A stretch of 64,000 nt of DNA from assembly GCF_027744825.2 (NCBI RefSeq), contig NC_071334.1, forward strand, positions 37,293,937 to 37,357,936, given 5' to 3'. Both the position numbers and the translations under genes were made by a program. This DNA comes from Synchiropus splendidus. Its lineage: Eukaryota > Chordata > Actinopteri > Syngnathiformes > Callionymidae. Positions within the stretch are counted from its first letter, which is position 1; every line of letters begins with the position of its first letter. A model generated the notes under the pieces. It saw only the letters and a program-made list of their open reading frames with translations, was not told where the DNA came from and did no database searches. Below, in pieces: positions 13,101 through 22,500 of the stretch.

Positions 13101-14531
13101 AGGAAACTCAACCAAACTTAAACCCAATTATAATTACCCAGTTATTTTGATGTTTTAATCCTCAAATAGAGACTTAACCTTGTGAGGACCGGCAAAACAG
13201 TCCCAACTAAGCCAGACGTGTTTTCCCCCAAATTGATCCAAACAAGAGTAGATAAATCGATCCCACACAAGCACACGTCAACATATAAACTTCATATCCA
13301 TACCGATACACAGCATTGCAGATGTGACACTGCCTCTAATGGGGAGTTATGGTATCAGGCACTACCTGTATTGGGGTGTGACCAAGAATCAATTGCAATA
13401 GACATGTACTGTATTAACCAAGAAGGAAGAGAGGAAGTCACCAAATTGACGACTGGTTTTATTCACTATTAAAGGCTTTTTTTGAATGGCAAAGTCTTGC
13501 TACAGTTTGGTGGGAGAACCATTATTTATCTTATGAGGTAGTTGAATGCAACCTAGCTCAACCCAAGCTGAAATCATTGTTATTATATTATATGTTCTAT
13601 ATTATAATAACAAGGGCATCTTGGAGAGGGATGATCTCATAAACATTATGAAACATTATTCTTGAGTTTGCATTGACTGTGGGTGTCTGAGTTGATTTTT
13701 AAAACATTGTAAGTGATCACCGCAATTATTTTCATTTACTTTTTGGAATAATGTGCTTCAATAAAGTAGATTTGTCGTTGATTCATGATTTCAAACAAAA
13801 CAATTCATCATCATTCATCACAGCAGCAAAAGATTCAATACGTTCGCACAAAACGCACAAAAACATTCTACTTCATTTCACTTCAGTCTTTTTTTGTGAT
13901 TTTGTCTTGTTGATGAGATAGTATGACACAGAATTAGAAAAATACACTCAATAAGCTTTTGAGTTTTTGTGGGGTAGGTCTGCAGTACAACACATACTTG
14001 ACAGTTGCTAATATCATGCCCCAATTGTTCAATGGCTCACTCACCGTCACTTGCTCCACGTCGAGGATACAGACGATCAACTTCTACGTTTCTCAAAAAA
14101 GGCTCCAGTTTGAAGTTGGGTGGACGCTTCGGTTTGGAAGGTGCAGATACCTCTGCAGGAAGAGGTTTCCGTAGCGGGGCAACATCTCCTGCATTTCTAA
14201 GCCTGTGCTTTTCCCTGACTGGGAGAGTTCTGGAGACAGGTGTTGAAGCCAAGGACTCTGATGGAGCTGTGAATTTGCTGCCCAATGGATGATGTCCCCT
14301 GGGCTTCATGTCCCTAATGTGGGAAGAGGCATGGAGCCCTTGATTGTAGGGTGCATGACGCAAGTTTGGTGGTAGGTGTTCTCTGTGCGGTTGCTCCTGA
14401 GAAGCAGTGTGGTTGGGATGGGTCCTCCCATGTTCGGGTCTGGGGGATCTTTGTGAAGCTTGCTCTTTGCTGCCTGGGTCCAGACTGGTGTTGAACATGG
14501 CCGCCAGAGCCTTCACGTCCACACTCTCCAT
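2269..14531 (-). CDS. ADAP/FYB-family adaptor with one helical SH3 domain (spliced gene)
   Basis: This spliced host gene runs right to left. Coding exons: 14045-14531, 7873-7960, 7518-7550 (uncertain), 6706-6761, 6502-6577, 6263-6332, 3289-3451, 3075-3216, 2971-2987 and 2269-2333. Every border used is GT/AG, and phases add up to 1197 bases (398 codons plus TAA). Domain order: N-terminal MESVDVKAL and a basic proline-rich region; PPAPPQRDIKP; an acidic segment with DQIYE; a highly charged helix (LEEEIRQQEERQ); an SH3 core with VREGETVEILRVTD and, across a splice, NYGYI; a poly-proline linker; and a C-terminal DDYDDV. In FYB1/ADAP the charged helix is part of the helically extended SH3, and YDDV tyrosines bind the SLP-76 SH2 domain during T-cell signalling. 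The product is therefore inferred to be a cytosolic scaffold in leukocyte signalling. It is about half the length of mammalian FYB1 and has one SH3 instead of two; FYB2- or PRAM1-like status is possible. The family is well supported, the exact orthologue is not. Confidence 0.85.
2971..2987 (-). CDS. Adaptor gene exon 9: 17-base microexon
   Basis: Seventeen bases (CCCATTTGATCTAAATG) lie between ...gtttcttcttcag and gtgagt. They enter in phase 2 and leave in phase 1, encode SPFDLN, and join exons 8 and 10 in frame. Both splice sites are strong, and skipping would shift the frame. Confidence 0.7.
3075..3216 (-). CDS. Adaptor gene exon 8: last SH3 strand and poly-proline linker
   Basis: Entry after ...aacttttcag in phase 1 completes NYGYI, the conserved final SH3 strand, followed by VDIDCDTLRYRM (compare VEIDYDSL in FYB1). 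ILPPPPPDPPLVAYASNRE then forms a proline-rich linker. The donor GAGAG|gtattt is in phase 2. Confidence 0.85.
3289..3451 (-). CDS. Adaptor gene exon 7: SH3 core
   Basis: The acceptor is ...atcatctgcag and the donor AAACT|gtgtgt. The 54 codons read LCGELEVL...VHHDWYDEGQLSLSVREGETVEILRVTD...GSWLARS. The pattern of a strand, GETVEIL, a TD.P turn and W-LARS is that of the first helically extended SH3 domain of FYB1. This is the best family evidence in the window. Confidence 0.85.
3860..4660 (-). mobile_element. RTE-clade LINE remnant
   Basis: On the minus strand 3977-4213 encodes GHVQRRESQYKGRKMLRLELPGR...RPKRRFMDV, the conserved C-terminus of fish RTE reverse-transcriptase ORFs. Around 4370-4660 the sequence matches the endonuclease start of the longer copy at 54.0-54.6 kb, so the middle has been deleted. 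It is dead through stops and deletion, and lies in intron 6 of the adaptor gene. Confidence 0.75.
5321..5475. repeat. 52-bp tandem repeat, about three units
   Basis: Units starting tatcatgt begin at 5321, 5373 and 5425. Each contains acaaaactcaagtattatg and an 'acataatactcac' stretch. The unit itself is partly palindromic (tattatgtttttacataata). Confidence 0.85.
5477..5560 (+). repeat. SINE 3' fragment
   Basis: The order gactggc, tcctctcgcccaaggaccg and accaggactaagcg matches the 3' body of the fish tRNA-type SINE whose fuller copy is at 63615-63910 (gactggcaacc, cctcttgcccaatgacc, ccctgaacaggat). Confidence 0.45.
6263..6332 (-). CDS. Adaptor gene exon 6: charged helix before the SH3
   Basis: The exon lies between ...tcccttttag and TTTCAG|gtatga. 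It encodes LEEEIRQQEERQRKENKYRE, a Glu/Arg/Lys-rich helix. The matching KEKKEQEIKKKF helix of ADAP packs on the SH3 fold and defines the helically extended SH3. Only this frame is open into exon 7. Confidence 0.8.
6502..6577 (-). CDS. Adaptor gene exon 5: acidic segment with DQIYE
   Basis: The acceptor is ...tgcatttag. The frame gives EPPTDTSTLFVGTITNPQDE and then DQIYE across the donor TATGA|gtttga. The donor is weak, but it is the only one giving the phase needed for exon 6. FYB1 has a comparable acidic GETYED stretch before its helix-SH3 unit. Confidence 0.65.
6706..6761 (-). CDS. Adaptor gene exon 4
   Basis: This 56-base exon lies between ...cactgtgacag and AATAG|gtaaaa. Only one frame is open (DAEENLGGSHGNRRVTKI). 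It requires entry in phase 2 and leaves in phase 1, which matches exon 5. Confidence 0.6.
7118..7176. repeat. (AT)n microsatellite
   Basis: An almost pure AT dinucleotide run of about 58 bases, preceded by gtatgtatatac. It lies in an intron of the adaptor gene. Confidence 0.95.
7518..7550 (-). CDS. Adaptor gene exon 3 (acceptor uncertain)
   Basis: The donor (CGCAA|gtgagt) is strong. Two acceptors are possible. The inner one (catacag, exon from 7550) keeps the frame from exon 2 to exon 4 but gives MMMIYIQKNRK. The outer one (ttttggcag, exon from 7564) in another frame gives DYIQYDDDLHPEKSQ, which looks much more like an FYB acidic/tyrosine segment, but its phases do not fit exons 2 and 4. Either an intermediate exon is missed or the acidic reading is fortuitous. 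Confidence 0.4.
7873..7960 (-). CDS. Adaptor gene exon 2: PPAPPQRDIKP segment
   Basis: This 88-base exon has an acceptor ...tgctcacag and a donor CCAC|gtgagt. It enters in phase 1, matching exon 1, and encodes MSPPAPPQRDIKPSRRQ, which resembles the PPRNIKPP stretch before the acidic region of FYB1. It leaves in phase 2. Confidence 0.7.
8290..8560 (+). mobile_element. L2/CR1-like LINE endonuclease fragment
   Basis: One frame (with stops) reads EDFNHVNTDKTL, then YVDCPTRERKTLDLLYANVK and EAYSSSPLCPLGRS. This is the C-terminal part of a fish Jockey-superfamily LINE endonuclease, where DFNH and the GRSDHN-like block are conserved. It is a different subfamily from the copy at 32.8 kb and lies in intron 1 of the adaptor gene. 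Confidence 0.65.
8561..10290. other. Intron sequence, no recognised gene
   Basis: LINE-derived sequence may continue to about 8840. An imperfect hairpin lies at 9332-9369 next to an AT palindrome. Around 9440-9640 there is a GC-richer block (gcaggcccagatggcccacc) of repeat character that was not identified. Confidence 0.4.
10300..11260 (+). pseudogene. Ty3/Gypsy integrase remnant
   Basis: The sequence reads through the integrase zinc region (NIHEGHQGVLKCREHAKQ, then CRNCNKERTNAKEPL), PDLFTL around the first catalytic Asp, NDNGSQFSTQ with the second Asp (10815-10845), and YPQSNGEAE with the catalytic Glu (10905-10925). It then continues to the C-terminal GCRLCTTVP/EKRIMDKQWF stretch. Several frameshifts and stops break it. 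In active relatives this enzyme inserts retroelement cDNA. No LTR was found close by. Confidence 0.8.
11590..12960 (-). mobile_element. L2/CR1-like LINE, internally deleted
   Basis: From 12950 downward, RRNRDFSSSCF, VPTYKQRLKLAKTVVRSMKT and ELLPIIQQLYRH match the endonuclease-linker part of the copy at 32.8-34.0 kb. From 12190 to 11950, VNLINFANDTSIIRLISDGD and SWCSHNNLELNAQKTVVMTV match the end of the reverse transcriptase. The central reverse transcriptase is missing. The metal-binding FADD box reads FAND, so the enzyme would be inactive. It sits in intron 1 of the adaptor gene. Confidence 0.8.
13000..13250. repeat. Dispersed TTGTGAGGACC-type repeat, copy 1
   Basis: The ordered blocks are 'tttttgaggtttctcattg', 'cctctcacccgaaagctaac', 'catccaaaacaaatgcataa' and 'accttgtgaggaccggcaaa', with a (CA)n run just before. 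The same order recurs at 15.4-15.7, 55.6-56.0 and 60.5-60.7 kb. This is a family often seen in fish introns; it is non-coding. Confidence 0.7.
13270..14030. other. Intron 1 sequence, nothing recognised
   Basis: AT-rich DNA with no open frame of interest and no repeat signature that could be named. Confidence 0.4.
14045..14531 (-). CDS. Adaptor gene exon 1: start codon and proline/basic-rich N-terminus
   Basis: This exon is open for 162 codons from the ATG at 14531 and ends in phase 1 at a strong donor (GACG|gtgagt). The start reads MESVDVKALAAMFN, similar in style to the short N-terminal helix of FYB-family proteins, and the end holds KPKRPPNFKLEPF, recalling the RPPNVDL-type motif of FYB1. 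The ATG follows an acceptor-like ...gttagcag directly, so a 5' untranslated exon may lie upstream. The middle is low in complexity and rich in Pro, His, Arg and Ser, so it is probably disordered. The next exon lies 6 kb away behind repeat-filled intron sequence. Confidence 0.75.
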
Positions 14532-14904
14532 CTGCTAACAACACAGCGACAAAAATGGGAGTGCAGCTGTTGGTTTTAGGACAGGAAGTGAGCAGTCAAA
14601 CAACTGAGTCAACACGTACAGCATGCAGGAAGGCAGTTTCCTGCACTGTATTCTGACATATCAATTGGAGACCGGTTGTTTATGTGAAGTGCATTTCCCA
14701 ACACATATTGGTCCTAAATCATATTTACTACACAAACTTCAACTAAACATAAGAACGAATACAGTATGTAAAATCATGTGCATCACAGATATTCTACTTT
14801 AGCAGTCAAGAATTGTGTACAGTTTGACGTATTATAATAACACAACGGAGCACTGGCTACTATGGCAATATCACTGCTTGGGCAATTTCAGCATGCCAGA
14901 AACG

Positions 14905-14985
14905 TGTGGGTACCCCGTGCTTTTTTTTTGGCAATGTGTGCCCAATGACGGACTGGCAACAGATCCAGGGTGTCCCGGCTTCAAA
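14905..14985 (+). repeat. SINE 3' fragment
   Basis: cccaatgacggactggcaac followed by 'agatccagggtgtcccggctt' matches the 'gactggcaacctgtccaagg' part of the tRNA-type SINE at 63.6 kb. Confidence 0.45.
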
Positions 14986-15307
14986 GCCCAAGTAACAGAA
15001 AAAAGCCTCATCACTCTGCATCTGCATCACTTAGTCTGTCAAGCTACGCACTAACTAAGACAGCTGAACTAGAATGAACAACAAGAAAATTATCTGTATG
15101 TGTGATAGGGATGAGGAAGACATCCATGGAAACATATCAGACAGAGAATGAACAAGATTATTGAATGAACAATGTATTTATAAAATACATTACCTAAGCA
15201 TATCCCAGAACTCAGGGCAATAGGATGATGACTGGGACAGGTCATCAAAACACAGACAACCAGTCTCTGTCTCGCTCTCTCTTTCTCTATCACCGAAACT
15301 TAAATCT

Positions 15308-15346
15308 AATAATAATAATAATAATAATAATAACAATAATAATAAA
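15308..15346. repeat. (TAA)n microsatellite
   Basis: About a dozen TAA units with one interruption (aac). Confidence 0.9.
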
Positions 15347-15369
15347 ACCCTAAAAACCTTACGACTAGC

Positions 15370-15720
15370 AGCCAAAATGCCCTCATGAAGCAAAATGTCC
15401 TCATAAAAATACGTGTGCACACACACACACTGGTTTTATCTTTTTGGGGTCCGCTCATTGCCAGAAGAACCCAAGGGTTCCATGAGGAAGGTGTTTTCTC
15501 CAAAATTGGACTTCACTGGGATAGATATGCTTAAACACACACACACACACAGACTCTTAAATGGTTAACATTAACCAGGACTGTGAACCAAAGTTGTGCC
15601 CCATTATAATAAACTACGTTTACTGATGTCTTAACCCTCTAAACCTTGTGAGGACTGGCCAAAATGTCCCCATGAAGCAAATTGTCCTCACAAGAAGGTG
15701 GCTTGTCAAGACTTGTCATG
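15370..15720. repeat. Dispersed TTGTGAGGACC-type repeat, copy 2
   Basis: It contains 'aaaatgccctcatgaagca', 'ttaacattaaccaggactgt', 'aaaccttgtgaggactggcc' and 'cctcacaagaaggtggcttg', in the order seen in the copy near 55.9 kb. Confidence 0.7.
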
Positions 15721-16884
15721 ACACCCTCAGACAAACAGAACTTGTGGAAATGCAACTGACTTTGTCTCTGTGTGGACAGTGTCTTAGAAATTAATTAACC
15801 TCTCCATGCCCAAGTGCTGGGAGAATATAGAAACTTCAGACAGAAACTTTCACGCCTGTGAAAGTGTCAAGTTTTCAAATGATGAGTAAAAGCAGGAAGC
15901 TTGAAAAAACCACACGGTGGAACAATTTCCTTGCATTTAGCCTCTGTTGTCATAGAGACCAACTGATAAGATACACCGCAAGTCGATTTTTGTGTCAACA
16001 ACAACTTTGTGGGCGGCACACGATGAAGACTATGACTGTAAGTGCAGTCCAAACGGCATTTTATTTCACAATTCAATTGTTACAAACAAATGAAACAGAT
16101 AATTAATTGGTATTTCAAAATTTGAAACATTGACAGTTAATTTAACTAGTAAAAGGATTGTTGATTAACAACACAAAATGTTACTTTCGAATTGGCAATT
16201 AAAAGGAAACTAAATCACAGAAAGGTTTATATGTTTATTTGAGTTAGTTTGTTACTTGGGTCATTCACATTATTTTCCGATTGTCTTTTATATCTCGGTT
16301 TTGACATGTAATGTAAAAAATATATGACTACTCTTTGTGAATATGCAGGGTGTTTCTATAAGGGTAATCAAAACCTGTTAAATAATTATTTCCTACCATA
16401 TGTTGTTGATTCTCCATCGTTAGATGAGTGTGAAGAGCATCATGTCCTGTTGCGGTCATGCATCCACGCTGATGTGCAAATGTGTGATGTGTGTCATTGC
16501 ACCTAGCGTGAATAAGGAAGTGGTTCAATAGTGAGACTGAGGAGGTCTCTGCCATGAGACTTAAACAAATGTAAGGGCTGTTGAAAATTCAAACTTGTTT
16601 TATAGTCCCCTGTCATATCTGTGACAAACTTATGTTTTTATGTTTTTCATAAATGAAAATACTAGCTGCATCCACCTGTCAAAACAGAGAAAACAAGCAC
16701 ACTGAATAGCAGCTAAATGTCCTGTGACAGATGTTAGCTGGGCTTTTAACAACACTAGGTTCTGGTCCACTGTGGTGGCAGCTGCTCCAGCCGTTGGAGC
16801 AATTGGATAGGTGGCCATCCCTCCGTTGGGAGGCTGTATCTGATTCATGGGTGCAGGAGTGATGCCACTTGGTGCCCATCCTAC

Positions 16885-17036
16885 CTTAGGTAAAGGCCTA
16901 GTCGGCGATGGAACCCACGGTTGACCCCACGGCATGTTGGTGTGAGAGTAAGGGAAATACAAAGCTCCTCTGGCCCCAGGTGGATGAAACATGGAGAGAA
17001 TCTGAGAGTTGGAGAGCGTCGGCTGCAGTGAAAATT
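16885..17036 (-). CDS. Candidate proline/tyrosine-rich exon, gene unknown
   Basis: The exon lies between a good acceptor (gatgttattccag) and donor (CCTAAG|gtagga), is open throughout, and encodes FSLQPTLSNSQILSMFHPPG, then ALYFPYSHTNMPWGQPWVPS. The open frame in fact runs from 17157 to 16630 and continues with GITPAPMNQIQPPNGGMATY. Enrichment in Pro, Gln, Tyr and Asn resembles secreted mineralisation or mucosal proteins (SCPP-type), but no family is recognised. No signal-peptide exon was found. It lies upstream of, and on the same strand as, the adaptor gene. Confidence 0.3.
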
Positions 17037-17449
17037 CTGGAATAACATCAGGAGTATAATAATTATACCTATTGTAGGGAAATACACCTTTAATGTATCT
17101 TCCGCGTGTTCGTTTACTCGTGAGAATGACTACCCAAAACCCACAAATTAAAATCAAAAAGAATTTATTCCCTGACAGAGGAGTCTAATTACCCTAACAG
17201 AGCTCTGGGTCCACCACTACGCCTGACTTAGCCTAAAACATGATTTACAACAACTTTATAAACACAAAAATCCATGTATTTGTGCTTTATCAAGAGCCTG
17301 ATCTCAAACCATTATTTTTAATCATTAGAAGCAAATCACGCCAATCTGCAGCCGTGTCGAAAGTTTTGTTTTCCGTATGTCATGACGTGAAGTGTGATTT
17401 CTGAGTTCGAAGGATGAGCTTCTCGCATAGTCCTGAGGCTAAATCTCTA

Positions 17450-17860
17450 GATGTGTGGTGTGCAGCTGTCTGTTTGGGTTCTAGATGTGGGGGCGGGACC
17501 CAAGTGCAGTGGTGAAAGAGTCACGGGAGGCAGGAGGGAGTCAATACAATAATTTAATGACAAAAACACAAAATATATAACAAAAGGCGTCACCGAACCG
17601 GGAGTAGAAAACAGAAAACAAATCCAGAGCGTCACCAAAACCGGGAAGAGTCCACAACAGAATGATTCCAAACGAAAAGCGTCACCGAACTGAGAGAAAA
17701 AATGTAAGAAGAGTCTGTAACAAGAGAGCAAACACACAATGAGCAATAAAACACAAAGTAAACTATCAAGGTCGTCAAAACGAAGACCACTACAGGGTGT
17801 GATTAGGGCTCCACACATCATCCCCCCACTCAACAGTCCCATGTCACAGGAATAGGTTAC
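17450..17860. repeat. Repeat-like region with gcgtcacc direct repeats
   Basis: A motif gcgtcaccgaac / gcgtcaccaaaa / gcgtcaccgaac occurs three times (near 17588, 17629 and 17680), each followed by a purine-rich stretch. 'gggcgggacccaagtgcag' near 17490 resembles sequence at the ends of fish Gypsy-type elements. No LTR borders were fixed. Confidence 0.35.
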
Positions 17861-18690
17861 TTGAGGAGCCTGTCTCTGGCAAGCTTGGGTTCATGAGACG
17901 ACTTGGGAGAAATGGTAATAGTGTGTATCTGGAATGAATTTTAGATCTTTAAGTCCATCTCATTAAAAATGGGAGCAAAAACAAAAGTGTTTTGTTTATA
18001 TTTTTGTTGAGTGTATGTAAGACCGTAAGGCTCACCTAAACAGCTCATGTGAGCGGCAGTATATATTTTTCTGTGAAAGGAGCGGTCACGGACCTTTCAT
18101 GGGTCTTTCACGGAGACACCATGGAAAGCTTGGAACAATTGAGCGGCTTCATCTGCAGTCCGGTAGAGCGACAAAAAGCTATCTGAGGTCTTGACTCCAT
18201 TATACACAAAAGTTCTCCATGTGGGCTCCATCCTCGTCTGATTGATCCTCAGTCGTCAACACCAGTGCCAGTCGCTGGCTTCCTCGTAACCATGGCAACG
18301 ATCACAAGGCACGCTCCCCTCCTTTGGACCCAGGTGGCTCTTATCGGGACCATCTAGCCCTGGAGAAGAATGTGCTTTCCAGCCTCCTCCGTCTTAAGTC
18401 AAAGTTTGATCTGTTTCTGTATTCTAGACTAAATAATCAAAAAGTGAAAGTAGCTACAATATTATCTCTGGTTTAAACATTGACAAGATATTTAACATCT
18501 TATGAAAGTTTTTTTTCTTTTTACAGATATTTGTGAAAGATTTTTTTTTTCAAACAGCGCTTTAAACAGATGATTTCTACTTGCTTGAGACATCACATTT
18601 TCAGAAAAATAGGTTTGCACAAAGAAAGGATAAACAGAAGATATAAATTCTTAAATACTAAGTTTTACTTAGTATACTAAGACGTTCATT
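17861..18690. other. No recognised gene
   Basis: Nothing with a stable reading frame. It includes several T tracts, and a GC-richer block at 18230-18380 of unknown nature. Confidence 0.35.
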
Positions 18691-19515
18691 TTACACAGTG
18701 ATACAGGTAAAAGGAGGAAGAGGACTTCTCCATGTCCCTATATGCCAGGGCCTTGAAGAAGTCCACCAGAGCCACCGCCACAGTGTGGTCACACTCGCCG
18801 AAAGACCTCATGGTGCCCTTGTCTATCACGGCGCCCCCTATAGGTTACGCCATGTACTCCACAGTGCAAGGCGTCGACCCCACTAAAAGACTTCCTCCGC
18901 TGGGTGACACACTGGGGTTCTGTCTGGCTCCCTCGATGACGCCTCTGGACCGGAGCCAAGCAGCGGCTCCCGGACGAGGAGGACTGCACCACCGCCGTGT
19001 TCCTGGACAGAGCTTATTCATGCACATGCATGTACAGAACTCGTCCAACAACGTGACCTTTCTGGCGGCTGCTTTGGACCGGTCCCTCTTCCAGAAGGAC
19101 AAGCTGGAAGGAGAGGAACTCAGACGAGCACAGGTGACGACGGTAGTGTTCCAGAAGATGGCACTGGCTGCGTTGGTGGATGGGGCACTCACAACCTCTG
19201 GCTGTCTAAGACTGGCCTCAGGGAGTCAGAGAAGAGGAACCTCATACCCGCTCCGATCACCGACGACACCCTGATGGCCCGAATGTCTCTGAATATCTTG
19301 AAAAGTTGGAGACTAAGAAGTCTTCTGCTCGTCTCTCAGCGAGCTTCACCGTCCTCTTCATCCCAGTCCAGAGAGCGGTTCGGACGCAGAGAAGTCCGGG
19401 TGGAGCCACCACGACTCCGCAACCCGGACCACCCCTCCACGTCAGCTGCCGGCCTTCCCCCAGCGCCGACAGACAGGACCTCTACTCCCAAGAGGCATCG
19501 TTCTGGCCCTCAGAT
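18690..19515 (+). pseudogene. DIRS-type retroelement gag, left part
   Basis: The reading shifts frame but contains a stretch near 19060-19300 ('NVTFLAAALDRSLFQKDKLE' and 'LSKTGLRESEKRN') and an Arg/Pro/Ser-rich end (PKRHRSGPQ). That end is equivalent to SVPKRHCSGTQ in the DIRS gag at 38.1 kb. It stops where the poly(T) of the minus-strand L1 starts, and the frame resumes at 25591. Confidence 0.65.
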
Positions 19516-22500
19516 TTTTTTTTCCTTCTTTATACAATATCACATACATTGTAATAAACGTTTCTATTATGATTCCCAGTCTCTTGGATTTTACATATAG
19601 CTTACACTCAATAGGTTTGCATCCATAGATCAGAAGTCTGGGTATCTCTATCAACATTGCTGTTTTGTTTTTGAATGTTTTCTTACATGATAATAAAACG
19701 ACATAAGGTAAGGGAGTAAGGGAGCATACATTTTCAAAGAAACAATACAATCTGACATTTTTCCTAAGGTGAAATCGCTTCTTACAGGTTTGACACATTC
19801 AGTCCATTTTGACCAAGTCATCTTTTTCTAAATGATGCTTTCTCTGAAGACTCTGAAAATTCCCCTTTTGTAAGAGAGTGGTACGTGGTTAAGCCCTTTG
19901 AGTTCCAAAATTTAAATATTTAAATTTAAATATCATTTTTGTTAGGCGCAAGATCTGTGTCGTAAGCACACCGCCTCAAAATCTTCTGAAATTCCTCCAG
20001 TTGACAAGCCCTGATCAATTCCTGCCATGAGTTTAGTGAGACCTTCAATATATTTTCATCTGTAATCTTGAGTGAGTCTTGTAATTGATTATCTCCAATG
20101 AGAGCATCTATCGGAGTCCCTTTCAGATTTGTTTCTTCTAATTTCTTCCATCCAGCATTGTATGACTGAGAACAAAGACAAATTAACGGACGCAACTGAG
20201 CTGCATGGAAATAGTCTTGGAGCCAGGGCAAGCCAAGTCCCCCATTTTCTTTGCACAATTGCATCGTCTTGTATTGCACTCTGGCCTTTTTCCCCTGCCA
20301 TACGAATCTTGATATTAGTCTATCCCATTCTATGAATTGTTTTGGTGGAATTTTGACTGGGAGGCACTGGAAAAGATATAATATCCGTGGAAGAACATTC
20401 ATCCTGATTGACTCTATTCTTGAATGTAGGCTTAAATAAGATATGTTTCCCCATCTCTGTAAATCTGATTCAATTCTTATATGCAATGGTCCGTAATTAA
20501 TGACAAACAATCTTGAGAAATCTCTTTGTCATAGCACTCCTAAGTAAATCTGCATTCCATTTCCAGTCATAGAGGGCCCTAATTTCTGATGGTGGGTAAT
20601 AATTTATTGTTAATACTTGGGTTTTGTCAATATTAATTTTGTATCCTGATAACAGACCGTATTCTTTTAGCATATTACTAGACTTACTATATTACTTTGG
20701 GAAGTGTCTGAGTAGGTTGCGTTATGGTCATGAGTAAATCATCTGCAAAGAAAGTTTTTGTTCCCCGGATGTCATCATTACTCCCTTTATATCTGTCCTT
20801 TTTCTGAGCCAACTACCCAATGGTTCAATGACCAAAACGAAGAGGAGTGCCGACACACAGCCACCCTGCCATGTTCCTCTCTCGAAACTAAATGATTTTG
20901 TTAAGTCTCCATTAATTTTAATTCTTGCAGTTGGTTTTTCATATCGTGCTGAAAAGACATCGATTATGGTCTTATGAAATCCAAATTTTAACAAAACGTG
21001 GTATAAAAATGACCACCTGACGGAGTCAAATGCCTTTTCCGCATCCAGACTCAGTGTATCAGTGTTTCCAATTCTTTATTTCTGGCTTCTCTCATAACGT
21101 GCAGTGATTTCCTGATAGTGTATTGTGTCCTGTCTGATCTTCATGAATTATTTGAGGAAGTATTTGTTCAATTCTTTTCGAGAGAATTCCCACACTCCAT
21201 GTTGTCTTTTCCTGCCTTAGGAATAACGGAGATGAATGCATCTCTCCATGAGGGTGGGATGCTTTTCTTCTCCAAAACCCAGTTCAACATTCTTAAGAGT
21301 GTTGGAGTTAATTCATCCTGCATTATTTTGTACCACTCTGAGGTAAATCCATCTGTTCCTGGGGCTTTCCCTCCTTTTTAGTCTCCCAGCTGCCGATCGG
21401 AGTTCCCTCCTTGTTATGCTTGATATTAATTTCTCATTTTGTTCATTGGTGACCCTTGGCAGTTGTACTTGCGATAAGAAGGCATCAATCTGATGGTCAT
21501 TGTTTGAGGTTAAGAATATAGCTTTTTATAATATTTTAGGAAACACTGTTGAATTTTTTTCTGGTTAGTTTCTAGTGTGTTAGTTGTGGGGTTTCTGATT
21601 TTATATATAGTTGTGTCAGCTTGCTGTTTTCTTAACTTGTACGAAAGTAATTTCAATGATTTTCCACCAGCCTCATAATAACGTTGCTTTGTGAAAATTT
21701 GATTTTTTTGTGTTACATGTGAATTGATTTCCTCTATTTCACTTTTAAATTTTAATATTTTTAATTTGGTGTCCTCCTTTAAAGATATGAATGTTCTCTT
21801 TGAGTTTTCTTCAATTCATCTTTAGCTGGGTGACGAGACTAGAGGGCTTCGCACACAACAACGGTTACAATAGGTAACCTACAGTTGTCCTTCAGTGTGC
21901 TCTGTCCTCTAGTGAGGCTTTGCTATTGGATAACCCCAAGAGCGAAGTGAGGGGAGAAATGTCATAAACTCCTACTCCGAGTCTTGTAACAGCCGATAAC
22001 TGAAATTATTTCAGGAACTCGGAGGGTCCCGCAGGGCTTCCGTTATGCAACCTAGCTCCAAGTGAGGAAAAAAGGGGAGAAGGAACGGGATTAGCTTGCA
22101 GAACAAGCACTCTGAAGCCGGATGCCTGAATCTCTCCAACAGCATTCAGGGGTGACTGCAAGAAGCTTGGTTGACACTATATAAGCCTCATACATGAACC
22201 TAAAGGGGAGGCGAACCCTCTCTAGAGTTCCAGGGTGGCGTCTGTAATGGAAAGGGATAGTGAACCAAAGCTTGGAAACGAATGCAGGCTCAAGATGACA
22301 CCAGAATGTGATTCTTCACCAGTGTCCTTGGCCTGTAAGAAACTAATCTCAAAAAGGAGAATTAATTCAACCATGTCCTGTCCATCATGAGTCCCGCAAA
22401 TGAAGGTGGTGGATGGGAAGCGAGCCTGGTTCACCTGCGAGAAAGGTGAGCGAGGTGTCGCTGAGCCACTAACCAGTTACCAATAGAACACTATAAGAGA

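Noticed and set aside
15190..15503. Open frames with Leu or Tyr runs
   Set aside because: These are translations of the (TAA)n microsatellite.
16650..16720. Short intron joining the proline/tyrosine-rich frame to a last exon at about 16670
   Set aside because: The implied intron would be about 25 bases, too short for spliceosomal splicing.
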